This document shows, piece by piece, positions 12,328-22,357 of a DNA stretch of 64,000 nt. Both the position numbers and the translations under genes were made by a program. Position 1 is the stretch's first letter. Every line of letters begins with the position of its first letter. Under the pieces are notes generated by a model, which was given only the letters and a program-made list of their open reading frames with translations, did no database searches and was not told the DNA's origin. This DNA comes from Ananas comosus (Eukaryota; Streptophyta; Magnoliopsida; Poales; Bromeliaceae): contig NC_033628.1 of assembly GCF_001540865.1 (NCBI RefSeq), positions 9,198,907 through 9,262,906 on the forward strand, written 5' to 3'.

Positions 12328-12700
12328 TAAATTGCAATTTGGTCCTCAAACTATGAGGTGTATAATATTTTAGTTTTCAAACTTTAATTTATTATAATTT
12401 TTTGCTCGAATTTTTTGAATTATTAAAATCAAATCCACCAACTCAATTTAGTTGACTAGATATTAATATATCGCTAATGTGCAAGTAATGTGGCAATGTT
12501 GTGATTGATGAAATGACAATAATTAAGATGTCATATTACTTTCATATCAGTGATGCATTAATATTTAATCAATTAAATAAGGTTATGAGATTCAATTGTA
12601 ATAATTTATAAGTTCGAACCATAAATTATAATAAATTAAAGTTGAGAACTAAATTGTAATCGTATATCATAGTTTGAGGACCAAAAGTGCAATGCAGCCT
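12328..12700. mobile_element. MITE with ~75-bp terminal inverted repeats
   Basis: Left end GGCTAAATTGCAATTTGGTC followed by CTCAAACTATGAGGTGTATA; the right end reads CATAGTTTGAGGACCAAAAG then TGCAATGCAGCC. The ends are reverse complements with a few mismatches, and similarity continues inward (TTTCAAACTTTAATTTATTA against TAATAAATTAAAGTTGAGAA). It is noncoding and about 373 bases long. The long TIRs suggest a Mutator-like MITE, but no clear 9-bp target duplication is visible. Confidence 0.7.
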
Positions 12701-13085
12701 TATAAATTCTACCAACTAGAATACTAAAATACATGACTTGACGCCTACCAACAACTGGTATCTTTGTTCATTAGCATCTAACACGAGCTTTAAATGGACT
12801 GTTGCTAATAGTATTGTTTCATTTTCATAATAACAAATAGCCAATATTAATAAGTGAACTACTTATCAATTATTCGGTGGTTGTCTCCTGTTTATAGATG
12901 TGCGAACTTAATTTCAATTTTCTAAAAAAGAAAAACTCTCTAAGATTGTTCAAATTGGTCAAAGAATGATTTGGATAGTTCATTACTGACATTGTGAACA
13001 ATGCCCAGCGAAAACACCTCCTGGTCCCAGGGCGGTCGGACGCTTCGTTAGACAACTATTTTGAACTCATTTATTTGACCTGCAG

Positions 13086-13292
13086 GATCAGGGTAGATAG
13101 AGGTCGCACGCCATCGCGACGTAGGGCCGTGGTGGATAGAGAGGCGGTGACGGCTATTCTGGAGGACGTGGGCGTCAAGATGCCGCATCGAGCGGCACCA
13201 TACCGAGTCTCGATGATGCTATTGATTTTCCTACATTACGGCCTACTACTGTAGTTGCTGCCCAGGCAAAGGAGCCCGTGCAAGAGGCATGA
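13086..13292 (+). pseudogene. Dead third copy (exon 2) of the duplicated 31/40-kb gene
   Basis: Reading from just after a splice-acceptor-like TGACCTGCAG, the translation ends GYSGGRGRQDAASSG...FPTLRP...AKEPVQEA and TGA, closely matching the C-terminus of the gene at 40.4-41.0 kb (NGYSGDRGRQDTTRN...LPSLRS...AKKPVQQA). The segment is 207 bases, against 206 for that gene's second exon. Three in-frame TAG stops precede the conserved part. No recognisable first exon lies upstream, and a decayed LINE follows. The 3' flank (TTTTGATAGAG) also matches the live copies. It is a truncated pseudogene of the family. Confidence 0.75.
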
Positions 13293-13599
13293 ATTTTCTT
13301 TTCTTCCATTTTGGTTTTTTGATAGAGTAGAGCTTTTCGATACTTAGAATCATGAATTAACGAGCAAAGTAAGCAACAATTAGTCTTATATTATAGGAAA
13401 GTTTTATACAATAATATTTTACGGCTCAAAAGAATTACTTGAGAGAGAACACCCAACCTGAAAGAATATATAAGAAAAAGAAACAAACAACAGATAACCC
13501 AAAAATAAACAAAAATGCAAAACAAAAGACTAAACACCAAGGAATCTAAGGAAGGTAGAATGAAGCTCCTCCTACTATCTCACCAAACCCTTGATTTTG

Positions 13600-15006
13600 C
13601 TTTTTACAAGGATAGGATTCGATTAAAGTCTTCTAAAAATTATGTTGTTTCTTTCCAGCCAAATAACCCATCAGCTTGTCATTAGCATAAACAATCCCTT
13701 CGTACTAGCCTGGTAACCTCTATTCTCCACCGAATTTTTTCCTAGTACCCTAAACTCCTCTCGAAACTCTTGCTTGTGTGCCTCTTTTGCGTACATCAGC
13801 AGTAGGTACCTGGTAATGGCACATCTCGAGAAGAGACAATCTATCGTTTCTGAAGCATCCCCACATAGTACACAGGACGAGCCCCCTACCCATCCCTTCA
13901 TGAGAAGATTGTTCGCCATGGGGTCTCTTTTCTTAAGAACAAACCAGACGAAAAATTTTAAGGCTCCAGATCTTTTTACATAGAGCATCTTTTTGTACCC
14001 CCCATCTATAAGTGTTGTATATGCCAATTTGATTGTAAACCTATTTTGCTCATTCCTGTGCCAAAGAATTCATCAAGCCTAATATCTACACTGAAGTTAG
14101 AGAGCCAATTCTTTAAATTCTCGAGTTCTTAAGTTGCGACCCTGACTCATTACTGCACACCCCCCCTAGGATTTGTCTTTACCTCCATGATCTGCTATCA
14201 AAGGACTCATTTACTTTAATTTCCTTCAGCACAACTTTATCATATATCAGGAAAATAGAATTGTAGTGACATTTCTCCGCTCCACCAATCTGCCCAAAGG
14301 TTGATTAGTTGCCCATCTCCTAGAGAATAGCTCACACCACATTTGGAGATTTTTCTAAGCTTAAAAATATTCTTCCACTACTATGAGGCCGGTTTGAAAG
14401 ACCTCCCTTTCTTGAGAGGTTTTCTTTTAGTACAATACAATGTTCTAATCAGCCTCTTCTATGGTAGTTTTAGTTGTGTAAAAAGCCTCCACTACCATTT
14501 CAATAGGAGGGTGTCATTCGTTGTATCACAATCCAATACCTGCACACACTAATCTTCTACGCTACCAACAAGGCTCCCCTTTTTGTGCCTAGTCCTCTAT
14601 TCCAGAAGAAGTCTCTTCGTAACAATTCAACTCATCTTAATTATTACCTATTTCGACGCCAAGTTCACCTACTTCACTCCGCCACTTCTCGAGAGCAGTT
14701 TTGCCTACTGTTTGGTTGATGCATCCTTGAACTTTATTGATGATACCTGACATCTCTTCTTTCCTTAACGTTTTGTTCAACAACAATAGGTCCAAATACC
14801 TTGTTAGGAACTTTCACACCTTGCACTCTATAATGGTGGCTAGCTACTTTGCCTAATCTCTTTTATTTTTCATGTAGAAGATCTATACTTTTTTTCTTTT
14901 CTTAATCTTTAACCCAGGAGACCCATTCAAATAGACTCAATAAGAATTTAAGGTTCCTCACATATTTATTCATGGGATCACAAAAGAAAATAATGTCATC
15001 TCTGTA
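13600..15006 (-). mobile_element. Decayed antisense LINE
   Basis: Read on the minus strand this is the second half of a LINE ORF2 from the same family as the 2-4.7 kb copy. At 15,003-14,900 it gives YRDDIIFFCDP then YVRNLKFLLSLFEWVSW, matching YADDTIFFC and the following block of the other copy, with A to R in the catalytic motif. Near 14,360-14,260 a frame reads ISKCGVSYSLGDGQ and INLWADWW, matching IFRCGISFTIGDGSTVNLWKDRW. At 14,027-13,700 lies the zf-RVT zinc-finger block. Many frameshifts and stops make it inactive, and it is far older than the other copy. The 5' side is cut off at an element boundary near 15,008. Confidence 0.75.
13671..14027 (-). pseudogene. LINE zf-RVT C-terminal fragment
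   Basis: The longest open piece of the antisense LINE. It reads LKFFVWFVLKKRDPMANNL, then a CVLCGDASETIDCLFSRC block with the two CxxC/HxxxC-like halves typical of the zf-RVT region, with H changed to D or C. It corresponds to VKIFGWLVVKQKVLTIDNL...CALC...HLFLNC in the sense LINE at 4.2-4.4 kb. It is part of the decayed element, not a host gene. Confidence 0.75.
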
Positions 15007-15008
15007 CA

Positions 15009-15365
15009 CAGGGACGAAGCCAGAAATTAAAATTCGGAGGGGGCAAGATTTAGATTTGATAGGAAAAAAATTCAACCTAGCTCAGATAATAAGAAAAAAA
15101 ATTTGTCAGATTCACTGATTAGTTATTACTAACAACAATAATGACAATATGCTTAAAGAGGAATAAGACTATAAGAGTTGAAGGGAAAGGACCAAGAAAT
15201 TTGAAAAAAAAAATTAAGACGGAAATTTTATTAAAAAAATTAATTTGGCCCCCTAAAATTAAAATTTATAATATTTTAATTTTTATTACAAAGGACTTTT
15301 ATGTAAATTTTAAAAAGTTAGGGGGGCCATGGCCACTGTGGGCCCCTCAATGGCTCCGCCTAGAC
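15009..15365. mobile_element. Probable hAT-like MITE
   Basis: Begins CAGGGACGAAGCCAGAAATT and ends CAATGGCTCCGCCTAG, so the ends are imperfect inverted repeats of a CAGGGGCGGAGCCA-type terminus found in plant hAT-like MITEs. The interior is AT-rich and the right part carries GGGGGGCCATGGCCAC. It abuts the 5' break of the antisense LINE. No 8-bp target duplication is visible, so the superfamily is tentative. Confidence 0.45.
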
Positions 15366-15423
15366 CTAGCAAACGGGCGGGTTGGGTAACCCACGGGCGG
15401 GTCATTGCACCTGCGGGTTACTT

Positions 15424-15535
15424 CACTACACCAAAAGGGATTTTTTGTGCCAATTATTTAGCTGTGATTATCAAATGGCCGCTATTACTATTATTTTATT
15501 ACACCTTTAGCGGCAATTATGTTCAAATATACCTA
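15424..15535. mobile_element. CACTA-type transposon terminus
   Basis: Starts CACTACACCAAAAGGGATTT, the CACTA terminus followed by the usual A-run, and continues with subterminal GCCGCTA / TAGCGGCAATT blocks (near 15,478 and 15,508) typical of plant CACTA elements. It opens a region containing several gene fragments. No matching ...TAGTG end was found downstream to 24 kb. Confidence 0.65.
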
Positions 15536-15599
15536 CTAATATTTATATATTAAATATAATCCTAATCTAACCCCAACCTAACCCACCCTCAACCTAACC

Positions 15600-16060
15600 C
15601 AACCCAACCTCGTGCCCTCTCTCAAGTCTCAACCCACGCCCACTCCCTCTCCCCCTCCCCGCTCCTCTCTCCTCTCTCGATCCCCCTCCCCCTCGATCGG
15701 ATCCTCCCCCCCTTCTCTCTCTCTCTCTTACTCTCACCCTCTCCCCCTCTCGATCCAAGCCGAAACCCTAGCTTCTCTCCTCGATCCCTTGCCCTAATGG
15801 CTTCTCCTGGTTAACACCTCCATCAGCGGTGCTCCAGATCCTGCTCCAGATCCTGCGGGGGACGCCTCGTGACCTACGGCGGCGGCGGCGCCGCCGTTCC
15901 CATCGCCTCCGCCGAGCCGTCTGATCCGATGGTCTGCACCTACCATTGCCGTCAGATGGTGATCCCCCGCTACCTCCGTCGTAATAGCAACCCTAGTTGA
16001 TTCGTCGTGATTTGCTTTCGCTTGAAAATTTGAAGTGATATGATGAGATATTGCCATATT
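15600..16060 (+). other. CT-rich leader followed by a GC-rich segment, possibly captured gene 5' end
   Basis: A CCCTCTCC/CTCTCT-rich tract (15,612-15,790) is followed by a GC-rich block (15,790-15,980) and a fall back to AT-rich sequence, the profile of a plant promoter, leader and first exon. The first ATG (15,797) runs into a stop after five codons. No protein was recognised. It may be a captured 5' gene fragment or the start of a noncoding transcript. Confidence 0.35.
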
Positions 16061-18390
16061 TAGCTTCTTTTTGTGGTTGCTTTATCGTGTTTATGTCTGA
16101 TTTCTTGGTGTGATTGTGAGATTAATGGTAAATTCTCGAGTTGCTTGTATTGAAGTGCTGGTGCGGTTACTAATTCCTTGTGGCAATTTTATCTGTTTGG
16201 ATTTTGGAAAACTTATATCCTGAACAGTGAATGCTTGATTCATAATTCTTGAATGAGTAATGCATATTTTCTCTTTAGGGTAGTAGCAGAATTAAGAATG
16301 AGTATTCATGGATTTTTGAGTTTCTTACAGTCCAATTAGTAGTTAGCTGTAGTCAAAACGTTAAATTTATGAGAAATACTTAGGGAGCGGTAATTCATGT
16401 GTTTAGCTTTATCAAATAAGCCAAGAAGTGTGATTGTAGTTACTATCTTGCTGTATCTCTGCTGCATCTTTGGAAGATAACAGGAAAAATATGAAATGGT
16501 CAAGAGGTTGAGTTTACTAAGTAGTGTGGACAATAGTGTAATGGTATCACACGATAATTTGTGGCATTTAGGTTGCATGAAAATGAAAGATATGCAGGTT
16601 TTGAAAGACAAGATATTAGTTACTTGAAAGCTTGAATTTTGTTAGTTAGAATAAGAAAGAAGTTTTTTGTTCTTTTGTAGTTATATTGTCTCATCTATTC
16701 GGTATTCTTCCTATAACTTTGTTTTAACATCTTCATCAAATACATCTTGGCAGTAGTTCTGGCTTCTGCATGATATTCTGTTCATACTCTGTCGCTTAAC
16801 TTGATTTAAGTTCACTTTCTTTATTAACATGGCACATCAATTTAGACCTCTATATTGCTCTATAAGTTGCACTACTCCTTCCAGAATCTCTAGTCAAGTT
16901 TCCAGGCTGGTGCCTTAGAGGAAAAATATATTGGACACAAAATATATAATTAGTTAAATTATTTTTACTTTCTTTAACACTTATGGGTAATTTACACTTC
17001 CACTTATATTTTTAGATTAATACATTATTTTAAAGTAAAGTGACGTGAATATATCCAGGTTTTATAGAGGCAAATTGTATTTATTAAATTTAATTAAATT
17101 AAGTTACTAAATAGTAGTTAAATTTACTGATTTTGTATACACAGTTCCCTGTACTTACTTATGTTTTTCCATATATATAAAATAAATTTTCGGAGGATAA
17201 AGCTTGTAAATACTTAAGAAAAAAAAAACAAAAAACGAGTCAAAGTTTATTGTTACAAAGGAATTTGCAAACTCTAACTTCATTTAATGCATGGGGGTCA
17301 CCATTTTCAGTGGTTGGGTGCATTTGTGGGCAAAAATAACCAAAGTTGATATGCCTAACTTTGTAGCAGTGTTATAAATATAACATAATGAAAAGTTCTA
17401 TAAACTTTATACAAAAAAAAAAAAAAAAAATGAAAATGATGGTAAAAGTTTATGGAACTTACCTATAATCCATTTTGATTGAGCTAAACTAATCTTCAAA
17501 TGTTTCAATTTTGTTACCTAATCTTTTAATTCACTTGATTTTAGCCACTTGAGACAATTTCAACTTAGAATTCAGTTTTAACAGTTTATGTTAATAGATC
17601 TAATTAGAGTATATTATAAGATTTGCATGGGTATATTTTTATTAAAACAAACGTGGTTTTTAAATTTTATATCAAGCAATTCAAATAAAATAAACTGAAA
17701 GATTAGCTACCAATTCAATTTTTTTATAGAGATTAGATAGTTGAATAAAAAAATGGGTTATATAGCTTAGATAAATTTCAATCATAGTCACTAAAGATTA
17801 TTTAAAAAATAAAAGCCATGATTAAAGCATGTTCTTATTGCCCTCATGACCCTCTTGAGAAGAATTTAGTTCAAATTCTTTGATTAAAATGGAACATGTA
17901 TATGCCAGGGAAACACAATATCACTCTAGTACTATATTATTAAATGTATTTTTATTACTATTTATTTAATATTAGCTAGCTATTCTTGTTGTACTGGTAA
18001 TTTTTACTATAATAATAATAATGTTATTGGGGACCATTCTAGTGTAATTATTTGGTAATTAATAGTTTTAGTTGTTCTAAAGATACTCTGATCTACTAAT
18101 TAACTGAAAAAAGCACTTTGTCGCACACATGTGTACTTTTACAGCCAGAAGTACTTACTCAGTATTACTATACTTGTCCTCTAAGGATAGTCAATCCCCC
18201 ACCCCCCCTCTTTTTTCCCCCTTCCTTCAGTTGCTTGTTTTGCATCTCCAATTTGCTTATTTTTCTCTTTTCCTTTAAGCCTCTTCCTCTTGAGTTATGG
18301 AAACTAACTTTGGCTAGATTAAGTATTGTCCATCTGATTTACTTTCTAGATGTAAAAATTGATTGATAAGTGAATATGCTTTGCAATTAA
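16060..18390. other. Intron-like or intergenic AT-rich sequence
   Basis: T-rich, intron-like sequence without recognisable exons. In particular, none of the upstream metallophosphatase motifs of a purple acid phosphatase (GDxG, GDxxY, GNH) is present. Around 17,430-17,800 there is a MITE-like AT-rich block with weak inverted ends (AAACTAATCTTCAAAT against ACTGAAAGATTAGCTACC). Confidence 0.4.
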
Positions 18391-18394
18391 TAGG

Positions 18395-18494
18395 TTAAAT
18401 CGGAGTTCATGGTAGCTTTCAACACTTTAGAGAGGCAAGTCGGTGACTATCAAGCTAGACTGGAGACACTGCACGAACAACTATGCAGGAGTGG
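18395..18494 (+). other. Unidentified exon-like segment
   Basis: Between an acceptor-like AATTAATAG and a donor-like GTATGG lies an open reading segment VKSEFMVAFNTLERQVG followed by DYQARLETLHEQLCRSG. Its amphipathic, coiled-coil-like pattern and balanced composition stand out from the flanking AT-rich DNA. I do not recognise the family. It may be another captured exon of the 15.4-23 kb region. Confidence 0.35.
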
Positions 18495-19135
18495 TATGGC
18501 GCTCTTTGGTTTGCTTTTGAGTGGTTCATGTGCTTGAGTTATCTAGTTACATATATATCCCTGGGCGGCATCGAGCAAAATTGAAACGTACTTTTACATT
18601 TACTCCTGCAGGGTTATCTAGTTACATATATATCCCTGGGACATCTTAATTTGCATATATGACATTTTACAAGGTACATGTCTAATAGACATACCTTCGA
18701 ACTTACAAATTTCAATGTTTAGAAAACCTTTATAAGGATATATAATTTTAAGAAGCCCAACTTTTGAGGGGTATATATGAAAATTCTGGTTCTACCAGGG
18801 TTTCGATGGATTTTGTTTAGAAAATATATGTAGAAGATCTTAGCTTACCGTCACAATATTTTCCAGTTAAGTTGGCAACCTTATTCTTCCCCGTGAAGAG
18901 CTTGATAACAATTTAGAGATCAAATCATTATACTAATCTAATGCTATTTGATGACGCTTTTTATGTGGCTATTGAGAAATGTACTTTGAACCAACTTTTT
19001 CTTGACTCTAGCTTGATCCGACTTCTTACAAATGTTCTCCGAATAAATCTTTTCCCCCAAAATTGAATGAGTGCAACGAAATTTTTGTTTACTGTAACAA
19101 TTCATCGATTGATGTTGCTATCCCTGAACGTCAGG

Positions 19136-19672
19136 TACATGCCTATGAGAGATCTAATCGAGTTTACAACTACGAATTGGATCCTTGTGCCCCAATCTAT
19201 ATAACTGTTGGCGACGGGGGTAATAGGGAAAATGTGGCGACTTCTCATGCAGATGACCCCGGCAACTGCCCCAACCCCTTAAGCACTTATGATAAGCACT
19301 TGGGTGGCAGCTTCTGTGCTACCAACTCCACCACGGGCCCTGCTGTAGGAAAATTTTGCTGGGACCGTGAGCCTGATTACAGCGCATACAGAGAGAGCAG
19401 CTTCGGTCATGGAATCTTAGAGGCAAGTCCTTTTTCAGCTTCTCAGAAAAGCCAATTCTCACCATTCCTTTTCTTTGTATGATTGTTTGATGATTTCCCA
19501 GGTGAAAAATGAAACTCATGCATTGTGGACATGGCATCGGAATCAAGACATGTACAACAGCGTGGGAGATGAGATTTATATCGTCCGGCAGCCCAACAAG
19601 TGCCCTGTGAGATACGTGCTGCCCCAGTTTAAATCCAAGAATGTCTTGCCCAATGACTTATTCAGAATATGA
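19136..19672 (+). pseudogene. Purple acid phosphatase C-terminal fragment (last two exons)
   Basis: Two exons (19,136-19,422 and 19,502-19,672) encode the C-terminal part of a plant purple acid phosphatase of the PAP15/PAP23 type. Recognisable blocks are VHAYERSNRVYNYELDPC, ITVGDGGNRE, GKFCWDREPDYSAYRESSFG, HGILE/VKNETHALWTWHRNQD and GDEIYIVRQPNKCPV. These enzymes hydrolyse phosphomonoesters with a dinuclear metal centre, usually outside the cell or in the vacuole. The N-terminal domain and most metal ligands are missing: no earlier exon lies in the preceding 3.5 kb. The usual GH before VHAYER is replaced by RQ if read through, or is lost at the acceptor CAG at 19,135. The single intron has a GC donor (GAG/GCAAGT) and a normal CAG acceptor. 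No stop breaks the fragment. It is best read as a truncated gene, probably transposon-captured. Confidence 0.8.
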
Positions 19673-20282
19673 AGGAACATACTCCAGATTGATACTTGAG
19701 ATTATACAGTGAAACATAGTAGTATATAGGCAATGTCCTGAACAGTGTGAAACTTACTAAAGAAGAATTCTTTATCGCTATGTGTTATCCCCTGTTTGGT
19801 TTGGAATGGTACAGATTAGTTGAGATACATCAGAGAGAGGGAGAGAGATTTTCTTCATGGGGAAACTATTAAAGGAGAATAAGCTTTTAGATGTTAATTT
19901 TGCCCCCCTTTTGAATTGTGGATGGAGGAGACGAGTAATGATTGAATCAATAAAAATGTTGATTCCTTTTCTGAGTCAATTTTCATCAATACTTCATTGA
20001 CATTAACAGATCCGAAGATCTTGCTCCATGTGAAGTAAACTGGTGCTCCTCCACAGCTTAAATGCCTTGAGAAAGGTATTACTTACTGTTGTATTCCTAA
20101 CAAAGCTGCATTTGAATCCTTCTTTCTGTCTAATTTTTCTGAACAGTAACTTCTAATCACTTTAAGTGTGAATTTGAATCCTTCTTTCTTTTTGTCTGAT
20201 AGTTCTAACCTTCTTTTTGTCTGATCGCTAAAAACATTATTTATGTATTAGACCACCAATATATATATAGAACTATATATAT

Positions 20283-20313
<31 letters not shown>

Positions 20314-21600
20314 CACATATATGTAGTTTCTGAAATATTATTCACTTGGTCTTCTTGCAGGATCCGCCGAAAGTGTGAATTTGAATCCTTGCTGCTGGGA
20401 TTTGAATTTTCTCTCATTGTAAGCTCTTTCTTTCACTCAGAAGTGTTGTATATTTCTTTAAATCTAGTTTTTGTTAGGATAGTACACAGTAGATATTTTG
20501 AACATAGTGCTCTATTATTGATTGTTTAGAAACTGCTTTATTAACTATAGTATTTATCAACTTAACTTTCTCAAGCCTTACCTTCTATTTGTAATTGGTC
20601 GATATATATAAATGTTTCCTTTTTTGTCATACATTGTGGATGCCTGCTGAATTCTTAGCTTTTATATCTATGTTTCCTTTTGTTCGCTCGCATCCTCTCT
20701 TTCACTTCTATCTTACTGTTATCTTTTAGTTTGCATAAGAAAAGATGAAACTATTGTGCAACTAGATGGATTGTTAGCTAAGATTAATATTACACTAAGT
20801 TAGATGGATGTATATTTTGAACAGAAAAAGAAGATAAATCTATATAGGGTACAAATGATTTAGAATTTTTTGATGAATTTCTTTATGAATTGTTAGTGAA
20901 GGATTGTATTATTTTTTGTGACACAGAAAAGAATCATTTAGGATGAAAAAGTTAGAGATTGCAATTATGATTTTTAAGGACATTTCATCGCTCGAATTTA
21001 AAATCTCTTATTTGATTTGAACAGTCACTAAAAACTTGGCTAGGTCGGGCTTAGATCATTGCCCTCCTCACTTGAAATAAGTCGGATCAGGTTGAAATTG
21101 AGTTTAGAGTTCCAATATGGGTTTTATTTACTACAAATTTGATTAATCCAATACTTATGATTCAGTTCAACATATTCTAAAACTAACTAGTCCCGATCAG
21201 TGTTGAACTTTTCTTTCTATTGAAGCTTGATTAGAATTTTAGATTAAACAAAAAAGCCTTCCCCTTTCATGATACCCTTGAAACTTTAGATTAGACAAAG
21301 AATCAGCAAGTTCGATCAATTAAAGAACGAAATGGGCAAATTTCAAATGACAGTCTATTGACAAATTACAACTATTAGTTTTGAGCTATCAAATTAATTT
21401 ATTATCTTTCCTAAACGTGCACCTGCGCCGTCTAAATAATAGGTTAGTTCTTAAATTGTCAGAAGAGGGGAAAAAAAGAAAAGAAAATTATGTTGGTTCT
21501 TTCCGTTCTCGGGCGGCTAATAATATTTTCGTATGGCTCTATCACACTGGAGAAACAGTAGCTATTCGCCTTGTATGATTTGAAGAGAATTGGTTAGAGA
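19673..21600. other. Non-coding region with TA/AC microsatellites
   Basis: 3' flank of the phosphatase fragment. A TATA/(AC)n/TATA microsatellite lies at 20,256-20,322. The phrase TGAATTTGAATCCTTCTTTCT recurs in variants near 20,108, 20,170 and 20,375. No gene is recognised. Confidence 0.4.
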
Positions 21601-21601
21601 A

Positions 21602-21722
21602 ATGCCTCTGGGTGGTGGGCGGGATGTCGCCAAGAGTGGCGACCGTGCCAGCGGTTTGCCTTATTTCAAGGATAATCTGGGGAAGCAAGAACAGCCCTTT
21701 TTATGCCCTTATGCAATCTCTG
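21602..21722 (+). other. Unidentified exon-like ORF starting with ATG
   Basis: An open segment from ATG at 21,602 reads MPLGGGRDVAKSGDRASG then LPYFKDNLGKQEQPF and reaches a possible donor (CTCTG/GTAATT) at 21,722 after 40 codons. The Gly/Asp/Lys-rich composition differs from the AT-rich surroundings, which suggests a genuine coding fragment. I do not recognise the protein. It sits between the phosphatase and SMU1 fragments. Confidence 0.35.
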
Positions 21723-22257
21723 GTAATTGTTGCTTAGGAGATAACAGAGAATTTTGAAATCTTTCACATTGTTAATTCTCCAGTAGATTGTATCAGATAA
21801 CCTCAAGTTATATCTACTCTCATTTCATTCGAAAGTAATCACATTGTTGAAGTTGCATATGGTGTTATATTTTTGTTTATGGTTGTTCACATTGTGGTTG
21901 GAATTGTACTTCCTGTTTAGCTACATGCATGTGGTCCTTTTTTTTTTTTGGATATTTGTAATTGCACAACCTATGGCCTGCTCTTTACAATATTCCCCCA
22001 ATCTATCCGTCAACCTTATTTGTTGCTAATTACTGTACACGATTCGCATAATTAGTTTCATGCTGTTGAAAATCAATATTATGCTTTTTTTTTTTGTATT
22101 GTTAATATTATTATTTTTTGGACTGACTAAACATTCAACGGAAAGTTGAGGTGATTGTTTTGTTTGGAATGCTGCTGATGGCATTATCCTATGAGGGATT
22201 AAACGCGTCTTATTACTTTAGTAAATTAGTAAATCTAACAATTTGATTATATTGCAG

Positions 22258-22357
22258 GTTGTAAAAGTTTCTCATCTGGTAAGCAGGAAGGGGGAGATTT
22301 TGTTGCGGCCTGCGTCTCTCCGAAAGGAGAATGGATATATTGTGTTGGTGAAGATAT
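22258..22357 (+). pseudogene. SMU1: Single exon fragment of SMU1 (WD40 splicing factor)
   Basis: After the acceptor TATATTGCAG the segment encodes [18 protein letters not shown] then [13 protein letters not shown], which I recognise as the C-terminal WD-repeat region of the spliceosome-associated protein SMU1. The beginning reads GTTGTAAAAGTTTC where the family frame (VVKSF) needs one more A, so one base is missing from an A-run and the exon is frameshifted. A donor-like GTAAGG follows. No other SMU1 exon is seen on either side. It is an isolated, broken exon in the region downstream of the CACTA terminus. Confidence 0.75.

Noticed and set aside
15794..16057. Minus-strand 87-codon ORF in a GC-rich block
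   Set aside because: Gly/Ala-rich frame from GC composition, no recognisable domain; the + strand CT-rich leader profile explains the block better.
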